This document shows positions 1-11,385 of a DNA stretch of 64,000 nt, piece after piece. Both the position numbers and the translations under genes were made by a program. The notes beneath the pieces are model-generated. The model was not told the DNA's origin. It worked only from the letters and a program-made list of their open reading frames with translations, and did not search any database. The DNA comes from Cyclaneusma minus (Eukaryota; Ascomycota; Leotiomycetes; Marthamycetales; Marthamycetaceae): NCBI GenBank assembly GCA_037179335.1, contig JAKZHN010000025.1, positions 496,001-560,000 on the forward strand, in the 5' to 3' direction. Every line of letters starts with the position of its first letter. Positions within the stretch are counted from its first letter, which is position 1.

Positions 1-1056
1 TGCCGCTCATTCGGAATGGATCAAAGAAATGATCCGAGACATAAAAATAGCAAAATAACTATCCCCGGTGTTTTTAGATAGGAGAGAAAGCTTGATACTT
101 GAGCTAATAAAGCTCAAAAGTACTTATCTCTTTTTCAAAACTTATGCTATGACTGCACTCCGAATCGAACCAGAGCTGCTTCCCAAAAAAAAAGTTGCCC
201 ACGCTCGTGCCATAGTCTAACTTGGTCTCCGGAGTGGTATGCCCAGCGAATGCAAGGTTCCGATTTGACGTACCCATTAGAGCCATGGGAGCAGTTTGTG
301 AGCTGATGAATGATGACTTGACTTTTGTCAATTTGAAATATATGCCTACTTTCGTTCCATGTCTTGGATTTTCTACATTCCTCCTCTACCTGTTTTGCGC
401 GTGTACACCACTGCCATCCTCTCCCTTACTCACATATCGGTACGATTGACATGGCGTCGTTTGTGGAGGAAGTTCTCGAGTTGGAAAGAAGAGGAGGCCT
501 TGGACTGTGACTGTCGAGTCTCAGCTCTGCCACCATGAGGCTGCTACCACCCGTGAATCGAGCTGAATGCCCTTTTTGTCCTAAGGGCGCGACCCAATCC
601 CCGGAGTATGGCGTACATTATTACCGTTGAGCCGCCGAAGCAGCCCAGTGGTATTGATCTCCGCTGCTGTTTATAATTTAAATACCACACTTTCTCTAAG
701 GGGTTTCTGCTGGCCGGAGGAGTCGGGAATACTGACGCTTGAATGTCCCAAATGAGAAAGTCACATAACTTTGCCTCTCCTCGCTCCGCTCTCTGCACCT
801 CACGCTACTCGGAGTTTCTTGCAAAAGCTTTACAGGGCAAGCAGAATATCTCAAGGGGTCAAAACCAAGCAAAATCCATGAATATTCCGCTAGCTCTAGT
901 ATCAGCGCAGAGTCAGACCTCACAAAACCAACCACCCCCTTTCCCCTTTCCCACCCCCCCATTTCGCAGCCCCCGCAGACCGCAGGCCGCAACTTCATCC
1001 CATCCACCAACGCTTAAAAGCTCACTGCACCCTCTCAGCTCCCCAATCTCCCAACT
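1..1056. other. Intergenic, no supported gene
   Basis: No open frame here has family motifs or plausible splice sites. A pyrimidine-rich stretch with C runs lies at about 925-975, beyond the 3' end of the minus-strand gene that stops at 1057. An A/T-rich patch is at about 668-690. Confidence 0.5.
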
Positions 1057-2140
1057 CTAAAACATGCCTCTCACACCCCAACCCCCAACAACAACGCACA
1101 AACCCAGCCAAGAAAAGCCCTCCAAACCCCTCCTTGCCAAAGCACCAGACGTCACCGTCGTCGTGGCAGATGGCACACTACCCGACCATGGATTCATGCC
1201 GCCTGAAAAATTAGACACCACCGCATCTGCGTTTCCTACTGTGTGACTGGCATTCGTCGCACTTGTTACCGATGTCACAAAGCCTGAGCTTGCTGTAGTC
1301 AAGCTTCTCTGAGTAGAATTCGTAGCCGCCTCAGTCTGCTTCACGCTCTCGCTCTCACCGTCTCTTGAGATAGCGGAACTGCCGACGAAGCTGGAGTTGC
1401 TGGAGTTGCTGGAGCACAAATCGACAGCTTCGTGTTGGCCGTAGCCCTCATTGGAAGATAGACTGATGCTGATGGGACAGCGAGGTTTTGTGCTTGTAGT
1501 GATGGTTTGCAGCGTGGCTGGAACAGAGCGCGTACAGGAGATGCTGGATTCGTCGAGGGTGTGGGTGGATGAAAGGGAGGTGGGTATGATTGTGAGGGGC
1601 AGAGGGAGCACGGTTATTGTGCTGGTGAGTGTAGTGGTGCTAGTCTCCGCATCGGATCTCTTTGCTTGTAAAAAGGCGCTGGAGAGCTGGGACGGGGAGA
1701 AAGGGGAGTATGATGACGGAGCGGTGGAGTTGGTGGTGTTAAAAGCGCAGTGGTGGCAAAAGGGCGAAATTGTTGGGGATGGGGCTTTTGTACGGATTAG
1801 CATTTCACGAAGGTCAAAGGCTTGTGCTATTCCTAAGAGGAAGCCATGACATTGACAGATACCGAAAGGGGCAGGTAATGTTTGGCGATGGTGTTGACTG
1901 GATGCTGGACTTACCGACATATCGCATCTTGATCGACGATGCGTTGCTGCTGCTTGCAGAAGACTGAACCTTGACTATCTCCGGCTCCTCGCTCATTGGA
2001 TAATACGAGTATTTCTCGTCGTAGGAGTGGACTACGGTGCCGGCGATGAATGCTGCGAGACCCAGTAGTATGAGGGAGAGTACAGCGATGACAATGAGTC
2101 GCGCTCTTTTGCCTTGTAGGGCCCCGTTTTTGGTGTCCAT
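1057..2140 (-). CDS. Ser/Thr-rich single-pass membrane protein, unknown function
   Basis: Exons are complement(1057..1832, 1915..2140), giving 333 aa. The 82-bp intron runs from GTAAGT (1914) to TTAG (1833) and keeps phase 1. A short basic N-terminus is followed by one strong hydrophobic segment at about residues 15-37, then a long Ser/Thr/Asn-rich tail with several N-glycosylation sequons and a few cysteines, including one CxxC pair. The extreme C-terminus is again weakly hydrophobic and could be a second anchor or a GPI-type signal. Fungal cell-wall sensor-like or signal-anchor proteins look like this, but I see no named domain and do not assign a role. The ATG chosen (2140) directly precedes the membrane segment; an in-frame upstream extension to 2332 is possible but lacks any recognisable feature. 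Confidence 0.6.
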
Positions 2141-2506
2141 GATGAGTAGAAGGTCGTCTTCTACCTGGGTGCTGTTGTAGGGGATGCAGAGAGACCGGCT
2201 CTCGACGGAGGGAAAAATCACGAGTTGCTGGTATCGACGGAAAGTGAGGAAGAGAGAGTGCGAGGAGGCTTGTAGAAGACGTAGATCAGGTGTCCATGAA
2301 GAGATGTGCAGAGAAGATAAAGTGATCCTCACCTGGGATTTGGTGGTGTCTTTTGTTAGTCTCTTTTGTTAGTCGTGCGAATGCTCGGCTGCTGTGAATC
2401 ATACATGTTTGTTGTGAATAACTGCACCAAAACATGCACCAAAACCAGATGAATCATGCCCAAACTCACAGCAGTTCAAAACGGGCATCATGCAAGCCTC
2501 TTGTAT
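2141..2506. other. Intergenic: promoter side of the membrane protein, 3' side of gatB
   Basis: Short spacer of 366 bp. No motif was recognised beyond ordinary promoter and UTR sequence. Confidence 0.4.
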
Positions 2507-4351
2507 TCAGGCGTTCCGCCGCTCTTCAATAATCCTCTTAATCACCTTCTCCGCCTCAATAGGATCAACACGTCCATCCGCTCCCTGTCTCATCATCTGT
2601 CCTACAAGCCACCTGATCTTCCCAGTTTTGCCTGTCAGAATCTCTTTCACAACCTTCTCATCCATCAGACTCTGCGCCAAAGCCTCATATTCCTCGGCTG
2701 AGATGGGTTGAAACCAAACATTTCGCTCATCAATCAGCTCTTTGACAGATACCGGTCTACCAGCACGCGCCTCAGCAAAAACAGCGCTCAGCAAAAGTTT
2801 CGCCGTCTGGCGAGTGATGGCTTTGCTCTCTAGAAAGAATATGATATCTGCTAGGACCTCCGCGGGGACCAGGCAATTGCCATAAGTATCGAAACCTAGT
2901 TCGTTCGCTTCCTCGGGGGCATCCGCAATCAGCCCGCCTAGTTCGTGGAGAACCCAGTTGCAGCATGTGCTGCGGATCTTGGCTCTGGTGAGAGGGTATA
3001 CGACGTTAACTCCCTGCGCTTTCAATTTCGCCTCCAGTTGATCTACCACGTTGTAGAAGTATTCGACACGACCTCTATCGTTCAGGGCGACCAATGTCAT
3101 GGCATCTTTCATTGTCAGAGCATATCCGTCTCGGAGGTCCTTTAATTCCTTATCCGGCGAGACACCCAGATTCTCCTGCAAATGCTCAACTAGATCCCGC
3201 CCTATCAGGACAGGATTGATGTCGGGATCGGGCATATATCTGTAATCGACCTCTCCTTCTTTACCCCTTAAGCGTTTGGTTTCCGTGCTTCCAAGGGTCC
3301 ATCCTCGAGTCTCGCCTTCAATAGTGCCTCCATTTTGGATGACTCTAATCTGTCTGTCTCTTTCCGCCCGGATGGCTTCTTCGACAGCTTTGAAACTGCT
3401 GAGATTCTTGATCTCGGTACGTTGTCCCAGACCGGTAACTCCTGCGTACTGATGCGTCGCAGCCTCGCTCCGCCTTCGAACCGACACATTGATGTCCGCA
3501 CGAAGTCCTCCGGATTCCATACCCAAAACACAGGCATCGACGGCATTCAGCAAGATTTGGACTTTCCTGACAAACGCTGCTGCAGTTTTGGGGTGGTGGA
3601 TCTGGGGTAAAGATATAATTTCGATTAGTGGAAGGCCGGCGCGATTGAAGTCGAGAAAATGTTCACCGCCCGGCTGAGCCAGTGTCTTTGCGGTGTCCTG
3701 CTCCATCTGCACCTGCTTAATTCCAATGCGAAGTGAATCTCCATCTTCTTCTGCAATTCCATCAAAGTGGGTGAGCTCGATGTAGCCATCCTTTGCGAAA
3801 GGCTGGTAGTACTGGGTTATTTGGTAGCCTGCGGGCTGGTCCCAGTGGAAATAATGCTTGCGGTCGAAACGGCTTTCTTCCTGAATCTCACAATTCAGAG
3901 CCAAAGCTGCTCGAATAGCAGGTACTAGGGTCGGTGTTTGGAAAATTGGCTGGCTACCTGGGATAGCGACATCGAAGTAGTCGACTTGGGTATTCGGCTG
4001 ATCAGATAGAGTAGCAGGTGCGCGGGAGAACAACTTGTGTGTTGTGTTCAGCTGGGCGTGAATCTCGATGCCTACAGTCAATTCCCAGTCTGCCAGCTCT
4101 ACTTCGCTCTTCGTCGGAGCCAGACCGGCCGCGGCTGCAGCCTTTCGCTCTTTGGCTTCGTCTTTCAATTTGGCACGAAAGGGCTGCATGGTTCGGGCCG
4201 GCTCGTTCAAGGCATCGGTGTGCACAGCTCTACGGCTCTGGCGGGCACGGAAGAAGGCGGGCCTCGGATGGCTCGTTCGAAGGCATCCTCTGGAAGGAAA
4301 GCGCGAGCAGAGGAGGTATTGTCGGAGGACTTGGGTCGGGATACGAGACAT
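2507..4351 (-). CDS. PET112: Mitochondrial glutamyl-tRNA(Gln) amidotransferase subunit B
   Basis: This intronless ORF of 614 aa encodes subunit B of the GatCAB/GatFAB complex. The complex converts Glu-tRNA(Gln) to Gln-tRNA(Gln) in the mitochondrial matrix; subunit B binds the mischarged tRNA and activates it with ATP. The GatB signature GIEIHAQL starts at residue 94. Further family blocks follow: a HYFHWDQPAGYQITQ segment, DFNRAGLPLIEI, RTEIKNLSSF and VDYRYMPDPDINP. The C-terminal quarter matches the helical GatB/YqeY region. The first roughly 45 residues are rich in Arg and Ser and lack acidic residues, as expected for a mitochondrial presequence. The length fits fungal orthologues with an N-terminal extension. 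The start is the first ATG of the frame. Confidence 0.95.
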   Translation of the reverse strand: MSRIPTQVLRQYLLCSRFPSRGCLRTSHPRPAFFRARQSRRAVHTDALNEPARTMQPFRAKLKDEAKERKAAAAAGLAPTKSEVELADWELTVGIEIHAQLNTTHKLFSRAPATLSDQPNTQVDYFDVAIPGSQPIFQTPTLVPAIRAALALNCEIQEESRFDRKHYFHWDQPAGYQITQYYQPFAKDGYIELTHFDGIAEEDGDSLRIGIKQVQMEQDTAKTLAQPGGEHFLDFNRAGLPLIEIISLPQIHHPKTAAAFVRKVQILLNAVDACVLGMESGGLRADINVSVRRRSEAATHQYAGVTGLGQRTEIKNLSSFKAVEEAIRAERDRQIRVIQNGGTIEGETRGWTLGSTETKRLRGKEGEVDYRYMPDPDINPVLIGRDLVEHLQENLGVSPDKELKDLRDGYALTMKDAMTLVALNDRGRVEYFYNVVDQLEAKLKAQGVNVVYPLTRAKIRSTCCNWVLHELGGLIADAPEEANELGFDTYGNCLVPAEVLADIIFFLESKAITRQTAKLLLSAVFAEARAGRPVSVKELIDERNVWFQPISAEEYEALAQSLMDEKVVKEILTGKTGKIRWLVGQMMRQGADGRVDPIEAEKVIKRIIEERRNA

Positions 4352-5366
4352 GATGCGCCGACAGCTTCTGGAGCTCTCAAGGACTTGAGGCTGAAGTAGC
4401 TTTGGGCTTCTTAGACAAGTCAGCTTCGGCGGAACATTGAGGCGGGCCGGCGCAACTCGAAGTTTCGAACAGGGAGTCGGGGGATTATTGTGGAGACCGG
4501 GGGCAGATGTTGTGTTCGTCGAGGACTGGTTGGCGGGATTGAGGTGACGATGCGATCAAATGTGTAGCTACTTGGTATTGATTGAGGCGATTCCCAAAAA
4601 TTAGTGGGTGCCTGGGTGCCTGATTTCTCATGCGCCTACGTTATGTGTAAGCGATGGACGTCGAGGTCAACTCCCAGGTCAATGCTTTGCCCGTCATCCA
4701 CTCATCGCACAAACTCCCGTCTCCTTTCTCCTCCAGTCATGCTGCATTTCGGCTTGCCGGATTCAGCTGCTTGTGTTGCGCGCCCTGCTACACCACCGAT
4801 GCTCTGCTTCCCTCACTTGGGTGCAGCTGTCCATGACATGTGTCTCCGCCAAAGCCCCCAGATGTCCTGCAGCGGGCAGCGGCCATCGTCGTCAGTGGGG
4901 CGACGCTGCAGATCCTCCCGCACCTCTGTCCAAGTCATCAGCGCCGCTACGTGATAGATGACAGCCATTTCCATTTCCTTACTTATCCATTCCTGATTGC
5001 TTGAACCAGAAGCCTGAGTCGGGTGTCGACCCTCTATGATCCTCTCTCTCTTCTTCTATTTCTACTTACTACGCCATCTCACCGCCGGCGATAGCCCCCA
5101 AACCACCCCCTCCAACACAAATAAGGCAGGGCATGCCTGTGTGTTCTTGCGGACAAAAAGATGCTTTCTGCCCCTCCTTCTTCCGCCGAACCCGTTCCAG
5201 CCATAGCTCGTATAGTATTGTTACCCCGTATCCAATGCTTTCTTAATGTCAAGCTGCTGTCGGAAAGCTTGAATGGGCCACTGCGGAACAATGGCTGACT
5301 CTGTAATCATGGCTGACCAGACCCCCATCCTCTTCCTTTTGTTAATGCGCACTCGTTGGATCCAGG
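4352..5366. other. Divergent intergenic region between gatB and the DUF6594 gene
   Basis: About 1 kb between two start codons. A CT-rich stretch at about 5040-5075 (repeated TCTC/CTTC) is typical of fungal 5' regions. The short open frames at 4604-4960 overlap each other in all three frames and have no family motifs. Confidence 0.45.
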
Positions 5367-7804
5367 ATGCCGCCAAAATATAATCCGCCGTCGGTTGAGC
5401 CTATTGCGGAGGTCGATGAAGATAATGTCATGGAGAAAAACAGCAGTTATGGCAGTGCTGAAACTGGCCGTCATGCTCAATCATTTCGAGGACAACGGCA
5501 AAGCTCTGATAAGCTGAGAGAAAGACCCAAAAGAAGTCACAAGTCAAGTACCGCTTCAGCTCGGCCTCCCGCAAAGGGAAAATCAAAGGCATCATCCAGC
5601 AAGCACGCCACTGCTGTGGTCAGGGACAATGCTTCGAATCAACGTCGACAAGCTCATCGACAATCATTGGCAAGGCGGGAAGAAGATTCCAGTTCTAGCT
5701 CCTCTAGCAGTGAAGACGAGGAAGAGGAAAACCATCGAACCGTTCTTGCGGCCGCTGCTGCTCGAGACAAGCTGACATCGCCATCTTTGCTATCGACTTT
5801 GACGTCTCTTACCACTACTACTAACAACTCGAGTGGCTCAAGTGGTAGCAATTCCACTGTGACTCAGTCATCTGTCTCGAAGAAAAGTTCAATGACATCG
5901 AAAAAGCCAGAGCCACCGGATGATCCCGTATCTCCTGGTTCGTATCAATAACAACTGTCTCAAAGACGAGACTTGCTAATGATTATGTAGCTGTCCCGGA
6001 TGTGCCTGACGTGTTCTCTTATTTGGACAATGATGAGGACGAAGAAGAGCAAGACAAGCAAGAGGAGGGAGATTCTCAGTCGATGAGCCATCCGATGGAC
6101 TATCAAAGGACTTCCATTCCTCTACGTCTGCTCCAAGATCAAGCAAGCATCGCGTCGTCGACTTCCAACAGCTTCCACAGTGATGATGCATCCGAACGAG
6201 CGAAAGACAATGACCAGGATACAGATCGAAGTACGAGTCCGGAGCGCAGTTCCCACGATAACGACGAGGATGAGCACGAGGAAGAAGACGAGGAAGAAGA
6301 CGAGGACGAGGAAGCGGAGGAAGAGCTGGAGGTAGAGGTACGGGAAGAGCAAGAGGAGGAAGAGCTGGAGGTAGAGGAAGAGGAAGAGGAAGATGAAGAG
6401 AAAGTGAAAGAGCAAGAGCAAGGAGAACCACACGATGAGCCAGCAGTGAAAATCGCCGCCCAAATGGAAGCCGCCCATGACCGTCAACGGCTACACAGTC
6501 ACGCCAGGTCTTCGGAGAGGCCAAAACAGCGCCATTCACATCGCAATAGAGCCCACGCTCCACCTCACGTGTCTAGATCATTGGTCGTCGGCCCACAAAT
6601 GCCGCATCATCAACAGCAACCTCCGCCATCTCAGCACTATCCCGCTCCACCCTCTAACCCTCAGCGACCGCCCCATCACTTCTCCCAGCGCACCAGCCAG
6701 CTACCACTCAGCGGCTACGAACTGCTTGCCGACCATCTCTCGAGTCATGACGAGACCGGTCTGAAGCCCATCTACCGACGCTTCGAGGCACTGAATCATC
6801 GAGTCCTGCTACATCTTCAAGATGAACTTTGTGAGCTGGAAGAGCAGTTGCGACGCTTAGACAACATCGATACGTATTCCCGAAATACCTTGAGTGCATC
6901 AGGGACGCATATTGCCCCTGCCTCGAGGAGAGAGAATTTGAGTGGAGGGCAGCTGGAATGGCACCGGACCGACTTGTTGGGACGCATTGCCTTTAAGTTG
7001 GCCCAGTACAGTGAGTCTTCCCCACGATGTCGAGATAAAGTGGGACGAAAAAGATCGGCATTCGTTTCCCGGTATGCAGTGGTCAGAGTGGACTTCTGTT
7101 TTTGAGCTATCTGAAATATTCCTAATCATTTAGGATTTTCCCAATTGCCGGGAATATTCCTAGTTCTTGAAAATCCCCCCGATCCCTGGGGACACTCTTA
7201 ATCACTGGGGATACTCCCAAATACTGGAGCGGTGTTCGGACATTTTCGGCCAACTGTAGCTGCGTTCAATTCGGCTGATTCAACGTGAATAGACCAAGCA
7301 CTAGCTTCCTTCCATTCTACCGAAGGCCTACAAGCGGCAAAAGATGAAGATGTCACCGCCTACCGCGCATATCTCTCGAAGACTCGACCAATCGCCGAAC
7401 CGGAAACGCAATTTTTGAATATATCTCGCGACCTCGTCGACGTGCGCTCATCATCATCGCCTTCATTTCCCACTTCACACGATCCATCTCGCAGCACAGC
7501 ATCTTCCCGTGCAGAGTCTGCAGTCTCTCGTCCAGACACCCCTCAGGACCCCTCCATCCGGGACTCCTCCATGCTCATCGCTCTGGCTTCCACGATAGCC
7601 GTCCTTATTCCTCTTCTTGTCTTCCCTTCTATTCCCAATTTCGTTCCTCGCATGGTTGTTACTGCTGTTGTGGCCGGCGGTATTGCAATGACCCTGATGC
7701 AGATACTCGGGGATTCTGTAGGGTTAATTCGATCGGAGTATGTGCTGAGGTGGGTTTTGGGGTACGCCATGGGTATGGCAGCCATTGCTGCCGCCGTTAA
7801 TTGA
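5367..7804 (+). CDS. DUF6594-type membrane protein with long acidic N-terminal half
   Basis: Exons 5367..5937, 5991..7010 and 7305..7804 give 696 aa. Intron 1 is 53 bp with a CTAAT branch; intron 2 is 294 bp, long for this window. Residues 1-190 are Ser-rich and polar. Residues of roughly 290-340 are almost all Glu/Asp, followed by a His/Pro-rich stretch. From about residue 431 the frame matches the fungal DUF6594 family: a GYELLA-type start, an RRFEALNHRVLLHLQDEL helix, and a C-terminal block of about three membrane segments. The long disordered front half is common in this family; its function is not known. Phase is kept at both junctions (G|CT and A|CT). Confidence 0.8.
7113..7227 (+). repeat. 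Degenerate 19-bp minisatellite inside an intron
   Basis: About six tandem units of 18-21 bp lie within intron 2 of the DUF6594 gene. The clearest units read GGACACTCTTAATCACTGG and GGATACTCCCAAATACTGG; the earlier ones are more diverged (GGAATATTCCTAGTTCTTGA). This array accounts for much of the unusual intron length. Confidence 0.6.
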
Positions 7805-8208
7805 CAAGGTTACACAGTTTTACGCTGATGCAACAATTTGGAATGTTTGAATCCGCGCTTCCTGTACTGGACACATGCTTCCTACGAGAGATGGGCTTGT
7901 TGCTTGGTATTTCTGTAGTTGTGACTCTTTTCTTTTTCTGATGACACTTCGAAAGAGGATGCATATTGTATTTGGTCTTACTATGTTCTATGTGTGCGTC
8001 ATTTCATTTCAGGGCTTTCTTTGTTTGTCGTCGGCTCGCTCAATGCGGTTGGCTAATGCGACAAAGGAACAATGGAGAGCAGGCTTGATTCTATGTCTTT
8101 GTGAATCTGATCCCCAAGTGGATAAAATAGAAAGCACCATCTCCAGGCTTCAACATCTCGAAAGCATCGTGCAAGTCCAGAAAGTCGATACCGCACTCCA
8201 CACCCAAC
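7805..8208. other. Intergenic, 3' end of DUF6594 gene to RING gene start
   Basis: 404 bp of T-rich sequence. The open frames in it have no domain support. The RING gene start at 8209 has a good A-rich context (CCAACATGG). Confidence 0.4.
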
Positions 8209-10588
8209 ATGGCAGAGAACGTCACAGAGGATGATATGGCGACTTACCGCTATGATTACTACAGATTCCTGACGCAGCAATCACTACGAAGGCAGACCGA
8301 GGATGCGCAGCTTTTTCGCGAATACCCAGGTTTTGGGGAGCCTATTATCAAACATCCGCCTTACGCGCTGCTGGGAGACTATGAAAACCTGACGGCCTGG
8401 CTTCGGGCCTACCTCATGCAAGTTGCCAAGGACAGAGTCTTTTTCGAACATGATACATTCGAGGACATCGAACTGAAGGCGCTAGACGACTTATTCTCGG
8501 GCTCTGCCAAACCTCCAACTTTTCAACGAGTCGACCAGAGGTATATTTCTGATCGGCTGCCCAGCTTCGGCGAAAAAGCGAAGGAGCTGACCGAGGTGCC
8601 TAAGCATGACAACACGAGTGTCCTCAAAAGATTGATGATGGAGGCACTAATAAAGTTGGAAAACCCTGGCGATCCTACCTGGGCTATTGTATACCAGTTG
8701 TTGCGAACGGTCGATCGTCTGAACGTTCTCGAGCAATTCAGCGATAGACGGAATGCACAGACACTGGAGCATCCTCGACCAGATGGCTCTAACTTGGCCG
8801 ACAATGACCTACGCATGGAATGGGTCTTCCAGCGGTGTTACCAAGACCTCCTTCACTCCAAATTCCTGTTCACGGAAGGGTCAACTAAAGGTTGGGACAA
8901 TTTGAAGGAGCTATGCGTAGCCTCGCAAGCCCTGATAGAGGTCGAGCGTACAAAACTCCTAGCCAGAGGTGGCGGCCCTTGTCAGCCGGGGCCTGGACTG
9001 CGATACATTGACGATACCCGCAAGGACTTACTCCTTACTATAAACAGTCTGTTTGAAGTGGCAGCGGACAAGTCCAAATACAACCTACCACCGTCTTATT
9101 ACGTAGGAGATATGAGCCCTATAGAAGTACATTTTGAATGTCGACCCGACGCGGTTATCGACGAAATGCGGAAGGTAAGAAACCCGACTCGAGAACAGTT
9201 TGTGGTAGGATCAAGCTGACTCTCGTGTACTTTGTAGTGGCTGATATATGATCTCGACCACTCAACTGATTTGCTTACAACACTTCTCGCTAAGGAGTAC
9301 GAAGTCGAAAATCGACTCAAGCTGGATCATGCCAGTGTAGGCGATTGAATCAGTCTCCATCATTACTTGTACTGTGCTAATATCTCATCAGGACTATCTA
9401 GTCAGCAAGCGTTTGGCACTCAAGGCGGGAAGTTACAATTACGACTTTGAGCTCGCAGACCCGACCCCGCAGTTGATCGCCGAAGAATTCGAGCAGTTCG
9501 ACAACGAGATGCGTAGGCGCCTCCAGGTTATTGAAGAGAACAACCGCCTACGACAAAACTTTCGACTCCTTCGAGACTGGTCTGGTGGCCGAACCTGTAT
9601 GTCTCGCCTTCTTACCTCTGTCCACGTTCTAGAGGTCATAATGGAAATTCAATGGGAGCTAATTTGTCAACAGGGAAGCGAATGTACCTAGTCAATAAGC
9701 CAGACGAACCGTACCGCGGGCTCCAGCTTGTACAGCAATTTTTTCGAAGACCACCCTACGTTAACATACTTCCCAACGATGACCGCGCCAGGCCTTCAGA
9801 CCCCTACAACGTTGCCTCTCATCTGTTTGGCGTGCATCCTGTGGATCCCCAAGACAACGGTCTGCTAAACTGGGAAGAGGGCTGCTGCGTATGTAAAGAA
9901 CAATTCGAGCCCCAAAGGACGGTTGTGGAGCTACACTGTGGTCACTTGTTTCACGTACCCTGCATATGGAAGTTCTTTGACGCACCAGGTATGTTTTAGG
10001 CTATCCGTCAATTTGATTCCGGCATTCTGACCGTGTACTGTTGCAGAGAGATACGTGTACAGATGTCCCCGTTGCAATCAAACACCTGGGCTCAAATGTG
10101 AATACACCATCCCGCACCTGCGATATGGCATCACACCACTCTATTACGACTCGTGGGATCTCGATGAAGATCTCTTTTACGGCAATAATGGTCTCAACAT
10201 CCCACCCGGTGCTGCGTCGCGCGCCCATCCCCAACGCGAGCAACTAGACTTGCCCGAGCAGCCAGGGGGGCATAGAGGAAAAGGCGGCGATGATGATGAC
10301 CACTTCTACGGAGCGGAGGGAGATCTGACCATTTATGCCACGTATGCCATGGCGGGCGCTATCGATAACGACGATACGACAGATGCGAATCGTGATTCTC
10401 TTGCTAAGCAGGGCCGTAGAGTCCAGGCTAGGCATTTTGCAAAGCTGCTTGAAGAGGCCAGGGCTGGCATACAACAGATGGACCACCATGCTGAAGAGGA
10501 GGAAACGGAAGCTGGAGACGATCAGATGGAAATCGACGACGAGCAACCGGCAGCTGAAGATGATGATTTTGACGAGATAACTTTCTGA
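8209..10588 (+). CDS. RING-H2 finger protein, putative E3 ubiquitin ligase
   Basis: Five exons (8209..9174, 9238..9336, 9392..9596, 9674..9988, 10047..10588) give 708 aa with phase kept at every junction. The RING-H2 domain spans residues 494-538. Its zinc ligands are all present: C494, C497, C512, H514, H517, C520, C535 and C538. This is the cross-brace pattern that recruits E2 enzymes. The domain is completed only by splicing exon 4 to exon 5, which supports the model. The 490 residues before it are mostly helical with no recognised domain. The tail after the RING is acidic, ending in Asp/Glu-rich sequence. Substrate and pathway cannot be read from the sequence; a small C-terminal acidic tail and no membrane segment suggest a soluble protein. 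Confidence 0.82.
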
Positions 10589-11385
10589 TCTTTTTAGTTT
10601 TATTTGTTTTATTTGTTTTGTATTTTCCTTTTCCCGCGCACTTTGCGCTGGGAAACTGAAGATACGGATAATGGCTGATCAAGATCGAGAACGGAACCGG
10701 GGGGGGTCGTCTTGAAGCTAGGCAGGGTCGGGAGAATCGTGGCACAACGGGACTTGTACAGAAGAATGTGGACGACTTGGAGCGGATGGTAGTCAGATGT
10801 TCATAAATAATTAGCGTGCTGGGAATAATATACTATTCTGGTCGGTGCCAGTCACATGCAAATTTTCGATTATGACCCTCATCCGGGGCCGATTTATACT
10901 TAATTTCGTCGGATGAGCTTGGACTGACTTCGATTTTCAGAAGTGAAACACGGGTTCTAATCTGGGAGAGCGTGGGATTTACTCTCCTAGTCTTCATGGT
11001 CTAAAAGAAAGGCCATGTTGGAAATGTAGGTAGTTGTCGGAACTAGGATTGAATTCGACTCCAGTCATCGGCTTCATTTCACAACGAGCTGGATTGGACT
11101 GATGCCATTGAGCTAAAAATCAGCCGGTAAACTTCGAGGGCATCACTCATTTGACGCGGGAGGGCAATGGACTTGGGGGATTGGCAGGAATACATTATTA
11201 TTCACAACCAAAGAGACAAGGTGGGATGCATGAATGTCCGTATTTCTATGGAATAAGAGAATTTGATAAGTAGGTACACAATCTGATCTTTGCGTGGCTT
11301 TTATTGCAGGGAAAACATGGCAGGGAAAGAGATCGAGCCGACCAACGTGACCTATTCCCAACGCTAAGGCACAACAACTTCCTAC
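10589..11385. other. Convergent intergenic region
   Basis: About 800 bp between two convergent genes, presumably their 3' UTRs and terminators. A tRNA-like stretch on the minus strand near 11045-11127 was considered and rejected because its arms do not pair. Confidence 0.45.

Noticed and set aside
5976..6563. Minus-strand frame rich in Leu and Pro
   Set aside because: Shadow of the acidic GAGGAAGA-type repeats of the DUF6594 gene.
11040..11127. tRNA-like stretch on the minus strand (TAGCTCAATGGCA and GTCGAATTC words)
   Set aside because: The acceptor ends and the anticodon stem do not pair and the B-box spacing is wrong; treated as coincidence.
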